Source: an uncultured Paracoccaceae bacterium (GTDB taxonomy: Bacteria > Pseudomonadota > Alphaproteobacteria > Rhodobacterales > Rhodobacteraceae). From it: a stretch of 10,048 nt of DNA. Shown here in pieces: positions 1 to 6,048 of the stretch. Where the stretch lies: the NCBI GenBank assembly GCA_937900975.1, contig CALCPC010000042.1, positions 1-10,048 on the forward strand. Direction: 5' to 3'. The position numbers and the translations under genes were made by a program. Numbering within the stretch: position 1 is the first letter of the stretch; the number at the start of each line of letters is the position of its first letter. The notes under the pieces were generated by a model. That model was not told where the DNA came from, searched no databases, and saw only the letters and a list, made by a program, of their open reading frames with translations.

Positions 1-383
1 CGCGCCCGGTGATAGTGCAGCGCGATCTTCAGCGCGGTATCGACGCTTTCCGACCCCGAATTGGTGAAAAAGATCTTCGACAGCGGCTCGGGCATCAGAT
101 CCGCAACCCGGGTTGCCAGCTCAAAGGCTGTGGGGTGACCGAACTGAAAGCAGGGCGCGAAATCCAGCGTATCGGCCTGCGCTTTGATCGCCTCCCGGAT
201 CCGGGCGCGGCCATGGCCCGCGTTCACGCACCAACGCCCCGCGGCAGCGTCAAGGATCTGCCGTCCGTCGGCGCTGGTATAATGCATCCCCTCCGCCGCG
301 ACGACCATGCGCGGATCCGCTTTGAACGCACGGTTGGCCGTAAACGGCATCCAATAGCTGTCGGGCGTGTTTGCGATGTTCAT
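1..383 (-). CDS. Omega-amino acid:pyruvate aminotransferase (class III), N-terminal part, cut by the window edge
   Basis: The frame reads from ATG at 383 down through the left edge with no stop, giving about 127 residues. It begins MNIANTPDSYWMPFTANR and continues with the class III features GMHYTSADGRQILDAAAG, then GRWCVNAGHGR near residue 50, and KIFFTNSGSESVDTALKIA near residue 110. The last block is the PLP-phosphate-contacting segment found in beta-alanine or omega-amino acid:pyruvate aminotransferases. These soluble PLP enzymes move a terminal amino group (for example from beta-alanine or GABA) to pyruvate, giving a semialdehyde and alanine. The catalytic Lys lies outside the window. 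An AGGGAG ribosome site at 391-396, 7 bases upstream, supports the start. The gene is divergent from the TAXI gene. The subfamily is well supported by the MPFTANR and CVNAGHGR segments, but the exact substrate is not. Confidence 0.93.
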   Translation of the reverse strand, partial: MNIANTPDSYWMPFTANRAFKADPRMVVAAEGMHYTSADGRQILDAAAGRWCVNAGHGRARIREAIKAQADTLDFAPCFQFGHPTAFELATRVADLMPEPLSKIFFTNSGSESVDTALKIALHYHRA

Positions 384-390
384 GGGCGCG

Positions 391-396
391 CTCCCT
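391..396 (-). promoter_or_regulatory. Shine-Dalgarno AGGGAG for the aminotransferase
   Basis: On the minus strand AGGGAG lies 7 bases before ATG at 383. This fixes the start of the edge-truncated aminotransferase. Confidence 0.75.
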
Positions 397-437
397 GGCG
401 GTGATGGTTGAGCATGGCGAGGGTGGGCCCCGGTTTT

Positions 438-466
438 CAAGGCGGTTTTTCACCGCTTGCGTTTTT
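438..466 (+). terminator. Hairpin followed by a T run, terminator- or attenuator-like
   Basis: The arms CAAG-g-CGGT (438-446) and ACCGCTTG (452-459) pair as 8 base pairs with one bulged G and a 5-base TTTTC loop. CG and five Ts (462-466) follow. Read on the plus strand this has the form of an intrinsic terminator. No plus-strand gene ends before it, so it could act on a short leader of the downstream gene. It could also simply be an operator palindrome about 55 to 75 bases from the aminotransferase start. Its function is not shown by the sequence. Confidence 0.4.
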
Positions 467-623
467 CCGCGCAACGTCCCGATACCGCCCCGGTTGCCAA
501 CGGCGCTGTTCGGTGCCTTCATCACCGACCTTCTGCGGTGCGCGGGCGGGGATCGGCTTTGCCTTGGCCCTTGTCGGGAACAGACGGAACCGAACACGCG
601 CACCAAAACAGCGTCGACCCTCC

Positions 624-651
624 GCGTGTTTTCATACGCAAACCAACACGC
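624..651. repeat. 7-base inverted repeat in the divergent promoter region
   Basis: GCGTGTT (624-630) and AACACGC (645-651) form a perfect inverted repeat with a 14-base spacer, a little over 100 bases before the TAXI start. The size suits a regulator-binding dyad, but a 7-base match in GC-rich DNA can arise by chance. Confidence 0.3.
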
Positions 652-755
652 CTGCCCCCCGACCGGATGCAAATTCGGCGCAGGCCGACAGGCGCCAAAG
701 CCCAGCGCCTTGCTTTTCGGCCCCGGCAAGGATCAGATTGGGCGCGTCGGCAGTC

Positions 756-2024
756 ATGGGGGGCGCGGTGCGACTGGGAGTTCTGGCCCTAACCTTGGGC
801 CTTTCGCTGATATCGATCTGGTGGCTTGCCCGCGACTTGGCACCGCCCCGCAGCCTTGTCTTCGCGGCTGGCACCGAGGGCGGGGGATACTGGCAGTTCG
901 CCGAAGCGTATCGCGCCCGTCTTGCGGCTGACGGGATCGATGTCGTTTTGCGGCCGACCGCCGGCTCTGTCGAGAACGCAGCCCTTTTGGCCGCGCGCGC
1001 GGCCGATGTCGCGCTGATCCAGGGCGGGATCGAGACGGAACCAACGCTGACCGCGCTTGGCGCGATGTTTCAAGAGCCGGTCTTTATCTTTGCGCGCCGC
1101 GCTTCAGATTTGCCGCGCAACATCGCGGCGTGGCAGGGGGTTTCGGTGGCGATGGGCGCCGAGGGCTCCGGCACCCGCGCGGCCGTGGACCGCTTGATGC
1201 GCGCGCTCAACCTCCCCGATGGCGCCGTGCTCAGCGACCCGCGGGGCGGCAGCAGCGCTTCGGCGGCGCTTGTGTCGGGCGACGTGGATGCCGCGGTCTT
1301 TGTCGCGCCGCTGACGGCGCCCTATCTCAAACCGCTTTTCGAGAATGGCGACCTTGTGCTTCTTGAGCTCGATCACCTGCGTGCCCTCTCACGGCTTTTG
1401 CCGCAAAGCCAGGTCATCGCGCTGCCCTCGGGCGCGCTTTCCATGCAGCCGCCGGTGCCAGGGACGACGCGGCGCCTGCTCGCGCTGCGCGCCAGATTGG
1501 CGGCGCAGCCCGATCTGCATCCGGCGCTGATCGACCGGCTGATCGAGGCGGCGCGCGTTGTTCACGATCGCCGCGACGCGATCACCGATGCCGGCGATTT
1601 CCCCAGCGTCGCGGGCCTGGCCCTGCCCGTCAGCGCCCAGGCGCGGGACTTGATCGTTGAGGGGTCAAGCCCGCTGCAAGCCTATCTGCCCTACTGGATC
1701 GTGGCCCAGATTGACCGGGTTGCGATCCTGCTCGTGCCCGCGCTGTTTTTGTTGCTGCCCCTGCTTCGGCTGTTGCCTGCGGTCTATGCCTGGCAAATGC
1801 GCCACCGTGTCGTGCGCCATTACACCAGCCTGCGCGAGATCGAGGACACGGCCCGCGACGCCCCGGTCGAGAAACTGTCGGATCTGGCCGAACGGCTGGA
1901 CAGGATCGAAGCGGACATTGCAGAGACCAAACTGCCGCTGCACTATCGCCAAGTCGCCTATACGGCCCGTGTGCACATCGACCTTTTGCGCACCAAGATC
2001 GCTGAGCGCCAGGCGCAGCGCTGA
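756..2024 (+). CDS. TAXI-family TRAP solute-binding protein with two membrane anchors and a cytoplasmic tail
   Basis: The product is 422 residues. TM1 is at about 7-25 (short N-terminal end, then LGVLALTLGLSLISIWW). It is followed by a TAXI-type ligand-binding domain (about 34-300) with the family's opening FAAGTEGGGYWQFAEAYR and PTAGSVENAALLAA near residues 67-80, then VALIQGG. TM2 lies at about 322-346. The last 75 residues (MRHRVVRHYTSLREIE, then a charged heptad-like helix LSDLAERLDRIEADI) are probably cytoplasmic. TAXI proteins normally bind small carboxylates or amino acids and feed fused DctQM permeases, yet no permease gene is in the window. The domain may therefore deliver to a distant permease or act as a sensor. 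The start is uncertain: TTG at 738 has AAGGA (728-732) 5 bases upstream and would add 6 residues. The family call is firm; ligand and partner are unknown. Confidence 0.88.
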   Translation: MGGAVRLGVLALTLGLSLISIWWLARDLAPPRSLVFAAGTEGGGYWQFAEAYRARLAADGIDVVLRPTAGSVENAALLAARAADVALIQGGIETEPTLTALGAMFQEPVFIFARRASDLPRNIAAWQGVSVAMGAEGSGTRAAVDRLMRALNLPDGAVLSDPRGGSSASAALVSGDVDAAVFVAPLTAPYLKPLFENGDLVLLELDHLRALSRLLPQSQVIALPSGALSMQPPVPGTTRRLLALRARLAAQPDLHPALIDRLIEAARVVHDRRDAITDAGDFPSVAGLALPVSAQARDLIVEGSSPLQAYLPYWIVAQIDRVAILLVPALFLLLPLLRLLPAVYAWQMRHRVVRHYTSLREIEDTARDAPVEKLSDLAERLDRIEADIAETKLPLHYRQVAYTARVHIDLLRTKIAERQAQR

Positions 2025-2142
2025 CCGAACCGGACCCTGCCGCGCATCGGCGCGCCAGCACTGGGCCGCGCGCAAAGCGTCGGCGGGATCGGGGGCCCGG
2101 GCAAGGCCGGTTGCCTTTGCGACCTTCCGCCGCGTCAAGGCT

Positions 2143-2160
2143 GCGCCGACGCGGCGCTTT
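2143..2160 (+). terminator. GC-rich stem-loop after the TAXI gene
   Basis: GCGCCG (2143-2148) and CGGCGC (2152-2157) form a perfect 6-bp stem with a 3-base loop, followed by only TTT. It lies 119 bases after the TAXI stop and 65 before the next start. It may be a weak intrinsic terminator separating the two transcription units. The short T run keeps confidence low. Confidence 0.35.
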
Positions 2161-2179
2161 GCGCTAGAAGACATCGGAC

Positions 2180-2195
2180 GGGTCGAAAAAGACCC
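2180..2195. promoter_or_regulatory. Palindrome GGGTC-N6-GACCC before the SDR gene
   Basis: GGGTCGAAAAAGACCC is a perfect 5-bp dyad around GAAAAA, ending 29 bases before the GTG start and 16 before the ribosome site. It could be an operator for the downstream operon or a small hairpin in the 5' leader. Confidence 0.35.
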
Positions 2196-2211
2196 AATCA
2201 TACACTCGGGA

Positions 2212-2217
2212 AAGGAG
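2212..2217 (+). promoter_or_regulatory. Shine-Dalgarno AAGGAG deciding the GTG start at 2225
   Basis: AAGGAG lies 7 bases before GTG. It is the strongest ribosome site in the window and justifies the non-ATG start of the SDR gene. Confidence 0.85.
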
Positions 2218-2224
2218 ACCCGTT

Positions 2225-3013
2225 GTGAAAGCGGAATTCGACTACACCGGCTGCACTGTTTTCGTTGTCGGGGGCACCAGCGGGATCAATCTTGGTATCG
2301 CCGAGGCGTTCGCCGCCGCCGGCGCGCGCATGGGCGTCGCCTCGCGCCGGCAGGAAAAGGTCGATGCCGCCGTGGCCAAACTGTCAACACCGGCCGGGGC
2401 GGCGAAGGGCTATGCCTTCGATGTGCGCGACGCGGAGGCCGCGTCGGCGGCCCTTGCGGATTTTGCCGAGACCGCAGGTCCGATCGATGTCCTGATCTCT
2501 GGGGCCGCGGGCAATTTTCCAGTTCTCGCCAAAGATCTTAGCCCCAACGGGTTCAAATCGGTCGTCGATATCGATTTGCTGGGCACGTTTCATGTGATGC
2601 GGGCGGCCTACCCGCATATGCGGCGCCCGGGCGGCAGCCTGAGCAACATTTCGGCGCCGCAATCCACGGTGGCCATGCCCTTGCAGGTGCATGTCTGCGC
2701 AGCCAAGGCCGGTGTCGATATGGTGACCAAATGCCTGGCCCTTGAATGGGCGCGCGAGGGGCTGCGCGTCAACGGTGTCGTGCCGGGTCCCATCGACGGA
2801 ACGGAGGGCATGGATCGCCTGGCCCCGGGCGAAAAAGCGCGCGCAATGATTGCGAAAAGCGTCCCGCAAAAACGGCTCGGCACGCCAGAGGATGTGGCGC
2901 TTGCCTGTTTGTTCCTCGGCTCCTCGGCGGCCGGCTATGTCAACGGCCAGATCCTTGGCGCCGATGGCGGCTGGGCCATCGCCGGCGCGTCGATTGGCGC
3001 CGCATTGGGGTGA
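2225..3013 (+). CDS. SDR oxidoreductase, 2,4-dienoyl-CoA reductase (DECR)-like
   Basis: The 262-residue product has a Rossmann fold of classical SDR length. A glycine motif VVGGTSGINLG (residues 14-24) binds the nucleotide, an NAG-like GAAGN is at 93-97, and Ser is in SNISAPQS (140-147). Lys161 lies in HVCAAKAGVDMVTK. The usual catalytic Tyr four residues before this Lys is replaced by Val157. The segment PGPIDGTEGM (187-196) and the missing Tyr match the DECR branch (peroxisomal and bacterial dienoyl-CoA reductases), where the YxxxK rule is known not to hold. The expected reaction is NADPH-dependent reduction of a 2,4-dienoyl-CoA or similar enoyl thioester in the cytosol. It is probably the first gene of the 2225-6999 operon, starting at GTG behind AAGGAG. 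The acyl substrate is unknown. Annotation as a generic SDR is safe; the DECR subfamily is likely. Confidence 0.93.
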   Translation: MKAEFDYTGCTVFVVGGTSGINLGIAEAFAAAGARMGVASRRQEKVDAAVAKLSTPAGAAKGYAFDVRDAEAASAALADFAETAGPIDVLISGAAGNFPVLAKDLSPNGFKSVVDIDLLGTFHVMRAAYPHMRRPGGSLSNISAPQSTVAMPLQVHVCAAKAGVDMVTKCLALEWAREGLRVNGVVPGPIDGTEGMDRLAPGEKARAMIAKSVPQKRLGTPEDVALACLFLGSSAAGYVNGQILGADGGWAIAGASIGAALG

Positions 3014-3029
3014 GATCTCGATACCGGCG

Positions 3030-3052
3030 ACCCTAGCCGGGGCCTGGGTTTT
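3030..3052 (+). terminator. Weak terminator- or attenuator-like element between the SDR and oxidase genes
   Basis: ACCC (3030-3033) pairs with GGGT (3046-3049), with further partial pairing of the GC-rich interior, and the repeat runs into TTTT. The stem is imperfect. It might reduce read-through between the two genes. It is weak evidence only. Confidence 0.25.
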
Positions 3053-3090
3053 CCGCTACCATAACTCTAACGAGCGGGGAGTCAAGACCG

Positions 3091-4251
3091 ATGTGCCTGG
3101 ACGCGTGCCATAATTTTCTAGACTTTCGCAAGCTGGCCAAGAGCCGTCTGCCCGCACCGATCTTCCACTATATCGACGGCGCGGCCGATGAAGAGCAAAC
3201 CTACCGCCGCTACACCGAGGCCTATGGCGACTGCGATCTTGTCCCCAATGTTTTGGCCGGGGTGGAAAGCGTGGACATGTCGGTGGAGGTGATGGGGCAA
3301 AAGCTTGACATGCCTGTTTATTGCGCGCCGACCGCGCTGCAACGGCTGTTTCATTGGCAGGGGGAGCGCGCGGTCGCCAAGGCTGCCAGCACCCATGGCA
3401 CCATGTTCGGCGTCTCCTCGCTTGCGACTGTTACTGTCGAGGAAATCGCGAAACTCGCGCCCGGGCCGAAGATGTTCCAATTCTATTTCCACAAGGACCG
3501 GGGTCTGAACGACGCCTTGTTGGAGCGTGCAAAGGCCGCGGGGTTCAACGTGATGGCGCTGACGGTCGACACGATCACCGGCGGCAACCGGGAGCGGGAT
3601 CTTCGCACGGGCTTCACCTCTCCCCCCAAACTGACGCCGGCCTCGGTGATGAGTTTCGCGCTCCACCCGATGTGGGCGTGGAATTTCTACACCAAGGAGA
3701 AATTCGACATGCCGCATTTGTCCGGTCATGTCGATCAGGGCACCAACCTGGCCGTATCGGTGGGCAATTATTTCTCGACGATGCTCGACCAATCGATGAA
3801 CTGGAAGGATGCCGAAGCGCTGTGCGCCAAATGGGGCGGGCAGTTCGCGCTGAAGGGGATTATGAGTGTCGAGGACGCCAAGCGGGCCGTCGATATCGGC
3901 TGCACGGGCATTATGGTCTCGAACCATGGCGGCCGGCAGCTTGACGGATCACGCAGCCCGTTCGATCAGCTTGCCGAGATCGTGGATGCGGTCGGCGATA
4001 AGCTCGACGTCGTGTGCGAGGGCGGCATTCAACGTGGAACCCATATCCTAAAGGCGTTGTCCGTCGGCGCGAAAGCCTGTTCGGGCGGGCGGCTTTACCT
4101 TTATGCCTTGGCCGCCGCGGGCGAGGCGGGGGTTGCAAAGGCGCTTGGCAATCTCAAAATCGAGATTGAGCGCGATATGAAGCTGATGGGCGTGACCAAG
4201 CTTGATCAACTGAGCCGGGACAACATCCGCTTTCACAGCCGCGCGGCCTAA
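3091..4251 (+). CDS. FMN-dependent alpha-hydroxyacid oxidase/dehydrogenase (L-lactate type)
   Basis: The 386-residue product is full length for the LldD/glycolate oxidase/mandelate dehydrogenase family (TIM barrel, FMN). Visible features are FHYIDGAADEEQTYRR (25-40, with the substrate-contacting Tyr27), APTALQR (79-85), FYFHKDR (131-137, Tyr132), ALTVDT (156-161), and the active-site signature SNHGGRQLD (277-285) with catalytic His279 and Arg282. HPMWAWNF (192-199) resembles the membrane-proximal loop region of LldD. It should oxidise an (S)-2-hydroxyacid, probably L-lactate, to the 2-oxoacid and pass electrons to quinone or oxygen. The late FMN-phosphate region is atypical: EGGIQRG (310-316) has Glu where Asp is usual, and ACSGGRLYLY (329-338) has Leu where the common GRPYLY has Pro. 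GGGGAG at 3076-3081 supports the start. The D-lactate enzyme follows 61 bases later. Substrate is inferred from that neighbour; lldD is possible but unproven. Confidence 0.93.
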   Translation: MCLDACHNFLDFRKLAKSRLPAPIFHYIDGAADEEQTYRRYTEAYGDCDLVPNVLAGVESVDMSVEVMGQKLDMPVYCAPTALQRLFHWQGERAVAKAASTHGTMFGVSSLATVTVEEIAKLAPGPKMFQFYFHKDRGLNDALLERAKAAGFNVMALTVDTITGGNRERDLRTGFTSPPKLTPASVMSFALHPMWAWNFYTKEKFDMPHLSGHVDQGTNLAVSVGNYFSTMLDQSMNWKDAEALCAKWGGQFALKGIMSVEDAKRAVDIGCTGIMVSNHGGRQLDGSRSPFDQLAEIVDAVGDKLDVVCEGGIQRGTHILKALSVGAKACSGGRLYLYALAAAGEAGVAKALGNLKIEIERDMKLMGVTKLDQLSRDNIRFHSRAA

Positions 4252-4255
4252 CACC

Positions 4256-4294
4256 GCTGTGCGGGCCTTGATCGGGGTCGCCCCGCCCCGCAGC
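4256..4294 (+). other. Nested GC stem-loop between the oxidase gene and dld
   Basis: An inner perfect stem CGGGG-TCG-CCCCG (4273-4285) sits inside outer arms GCTG-tg-CGGG (4256-4265) and CCCGCAGC (4287-4294). No T run follows. It fills most of the 61-base gap and ends 18 bases before the dld ATG. It could stabilise the upstream message end or tune dld translation. Confidence 0.4.
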
Positions 4295-4312
4295 AAAGCG
4301 AGACGATGAGCG

Positions 4313-5992
4313 ATGAGCGAGCCCCTTCTCCGTGACCTGCGCGCCATACTCGGCGCCCGCTATGTCATCACCAACCCCCGCTCGATGGAGCGGTTTTGCA
4401 AGGGCTACCGCTCTGGCGACGGGCCGGCCTTGGCGGTGATCCGGCCCGGGACGCTGCTGGAATTTTGGCAGGCACTCAAGGCCATCGTGGCCGCGGACAA
4501 GATCGTGATCCTGCAAGCGGCCAATACCGGGCTGACCGAAGGCTCAACACCGAACGGTGAGTATGACCGCGATACTGTGGTGGTCAGCACGCTTCGGATG
4601 GAAACGATCCAAACACTCCACGAGGGGCGGCAGATCTTAAGCTTTCCGGGCGCGACGCTGTTTTCGCTGGAAAAACTCCTGACTCCCTTGGGGCGGCAGC
4701 CGCATTCGGTCATCGGTTCATCCTGCATTGGCGCGTCGATTATTGGCGGCGTTTGCAACAATTCCGGCGGTTCGTTGATCGAGCGTGGACCCTCCTACAC
4801 CGAGCTGTCGCTTTTTGCGCAGCTCACAGCCGATGGTCGGCTGGAGCTTGTGAACCATCTTGGCATCGACCTCGGCACCACGCCGGACGAGATCCTGACG
4901 CGGTTGCAAAACGGCGATTACACCGCCGACGATATCCAGGACAGCAACGCGAAAGCCTCTGACACCGAATATCACCAACGCGTTCGCGCGGTCGATGACC
5001 CGACCCCTGCGCGCTATAACGCCGATACCCGCAGGCTGTACGAGGCGGCGGGCTGCGCTGGCAAGCTTGCGGTGTTTGCCGTCCGGCTCGACACCTATCC
5101 CGTCAACGCCAAAGAGCAGGTTTTCTACATTGGCACCAACGATACCGCTGTGCTGACCAAGCTGCGCCGCGATATCCTGTCGGGCTTCGCCGCGCTGCCC
5201 GTTTCGGCCGAGTATATGCACGCGGAATGCTACGACATCTCAAAGACCTATGGCAAAGACACGCTGGTTCTGATCGACAAGCTTGGGACGGACCGCCTGC
5301 CCCAAATCTTTGCCATCAAGGGCTGGATCGATGCGCGCCTGAACAAGGTGCCGCTTTTGCCCAAGCAGATGACAGACCGGGCGATGCAGCTTATCTCGCG
5401 TCTCTGGCCCAATGTGCTGCCCAAACGGATGGAGGCGTTCCGCGCCAAATACGACCACCATCTGATCCTAAAGATGCACAATGGCGGCGTGGCAGAGGCG
5501 GAGACCTATCTCAGCGCCGGGCTTGGGCCGGACAGCGACTGGTTCGCCTGCACCAAGCGCGAGGGCAAAATCGCGGGGCTTCACCGGTTTGCCGCCGCCG
5601 GTGCCGCGATCCGCTATCAAGCCGTGCACGACACGGTGGTGGAGGATATCATCCCCCTCGATATCGCCCTGCGCCGCAACGACCGCGATTGGTTCGAGGT
5701 TTTGCCAAGCGAGATCGAAGGGGCGTTTTTGGCCAAGCTCTATTACGGGCACTTCTTCTGCCATGTCCTGCACCAGGACTATATTGTGAAAAAGGGCCAT
5801 GCGCCGAAGGCGATCAAGGCAAAGCTTCTGTCCCTTTTGGACGCGCGCGGTGCGAAATATCCAGCCGAGCACAATGTTGGCCATCTCTATAAGGCAAGCG
5901 ACGCGCAGGCGGCCTTTTTCCGCGATTGCGATCCGACCAATGCCTTCAATCCCGGCATCGGCGCCACATCCCGGCGTAAGGACTATGCTTAG
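4313..5992 (+). CDS. dld: Quinone-dependent D-lactate dehydrogenase, FAD flavoprotein
   Basis: The 559-residue product is close to the 571 residues of E. coli Dld and recognisably alike along its length. The FAD-binding (PCMH-type) domain holds ILQAANTGLTEGSTPNG (66-82) and PHSVIGSSCIGASIIGG (130-146) followed by VCNNSGGSLIERGPSYTE. RYNADTRRLYEAAGCAGKLA (234-253) and EYMHAECYDI (300-309) follow. The C-terminal part has HRFAAAGAAIRYQAVH (424-439), LYYGHFFCHVLHQDYIVKKG (476-495), YPAEHNVGHLYKA (516-528) and the closing DPTNAFNPGIG. Known role: a peripheral membrane enzyme that oxidises D-lactate to pyruvate and reduces quinone, feeding respiration. It pairs with the L-type oxidase just upstream, so the operon covers both lactate enantiomers. 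The ribosome site before ATG 4313 is weak (GAGA region), and a nested hairpin lies in the gap. Identity is very secure. Confidence 0.97.
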   Translation: MSEPLLRDLRAILGARYVITNPRSMERFCKGYRSGDGPALAVIRPGTLLEFWQALKAIVAADKIVILQAANTGLTEGSTPNGEYDRDTVVVSTLRMETIQTLHEGRQILSFPGATLFSLEKLLTPLGRQPHSVIGSSCIGASIIGGVCNNSGGSLIERGPSYTELSLFAQLTADGRLELVNHLGIDLGTTPDEILTRLQNGDYTADDIQDSNAKASDTEYHQRVRAVDDPTPARYNADTRRLYEAAGCAGKLAVFAVRLDTYPVNAKEQVFYIGTNDTAVLTKLRRDILSGFAALPVSAEYMHAECYDISKTYGKDTLVLIDKLGTDRLPQIFAIKGWIDARLNKVPLLPKQMTDRAMQLISRLWPNVLPKRMEAFRAKYDHHLILKMHNGGVAEAETYLSAGLGPDSDWFACTKREGKIAGLHRFAAAGAAIRYQAVHDTVVEDIIPLDIALRRNDRDWFEVLPSEIEGAFLAKLYYGHFFCHVLHQDYIVKKGHAPKAIKAKLLSLLDARGAKYPAEHNVGHLYKASDAQAAFFRDCDPTNAFNPGIGATSRRKDYA

Positions 5993-6048
5993 AACGGCGC
6001 TCTGGCATCGCTCGGGATCCTTTGCGCGGCGCCGGTTGGGGGTCTGCG

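Larger units (their letters stand above)
384..755. other. Divergent intergenic region
   Basis: This is 372 bases between the divergent aminotransferase and TAXI starts. It must contain promoters in both directions, but no convincing -35/-10 pair was identified by eye. It holds two inverted repeats, listed separately at 438-466 and 624-651. An open frame from 408 runs into the TAXI gene. Its translation over this stretch is rich in Pro, Arg and Cys with no domain character, so it is treated as non-coding. Confidence 0.6.

Noticed and set aside
408..755. N-terminal extension of the TAXI protein from a start at 408
   Set aside because: The added 116 residues are low-complexity, Pro/Arg/Cys-rich and come before an obvious N-terminal membrane segment at 756. 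Starts at 756 or 738 fit better.
1657..2541. Plus-strand frame bridging the TAXI and SDR genes (294 codons)
   Set aside because: It overlaps both genes out of frame and its translation is Arg/Cys-rich shadow sequence.
2225..3013. SDR gene as a decayed pseudogene because of the missing Tyr
   Set aside because: The frame is full length with a strong ribosome site, and the Tyr loss is normal in the dienoyl-CoA reductase branch.
3118..3927. Long minus-strand frame (269 codons) opposite the 2-hydroxyacid oxidase
   Set aside because: It is antisense to a gene with a complete active-site signature and has no domain character.
5227..5892. Long plus-strand frame (221 codons) inside dld
   Set aside because: It is out of frame with the unmistakable dld, and its Arg/Pro/Gly-rich translation is the usual shadow in GC-rich DNA.
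5995..6034. Inverted pair CGGCGC/GCGCCG between dld and the ureohydrolase gene
   Set aside because: It is a 6-base GC match with a long loop and no T run; not distinguishable from background.
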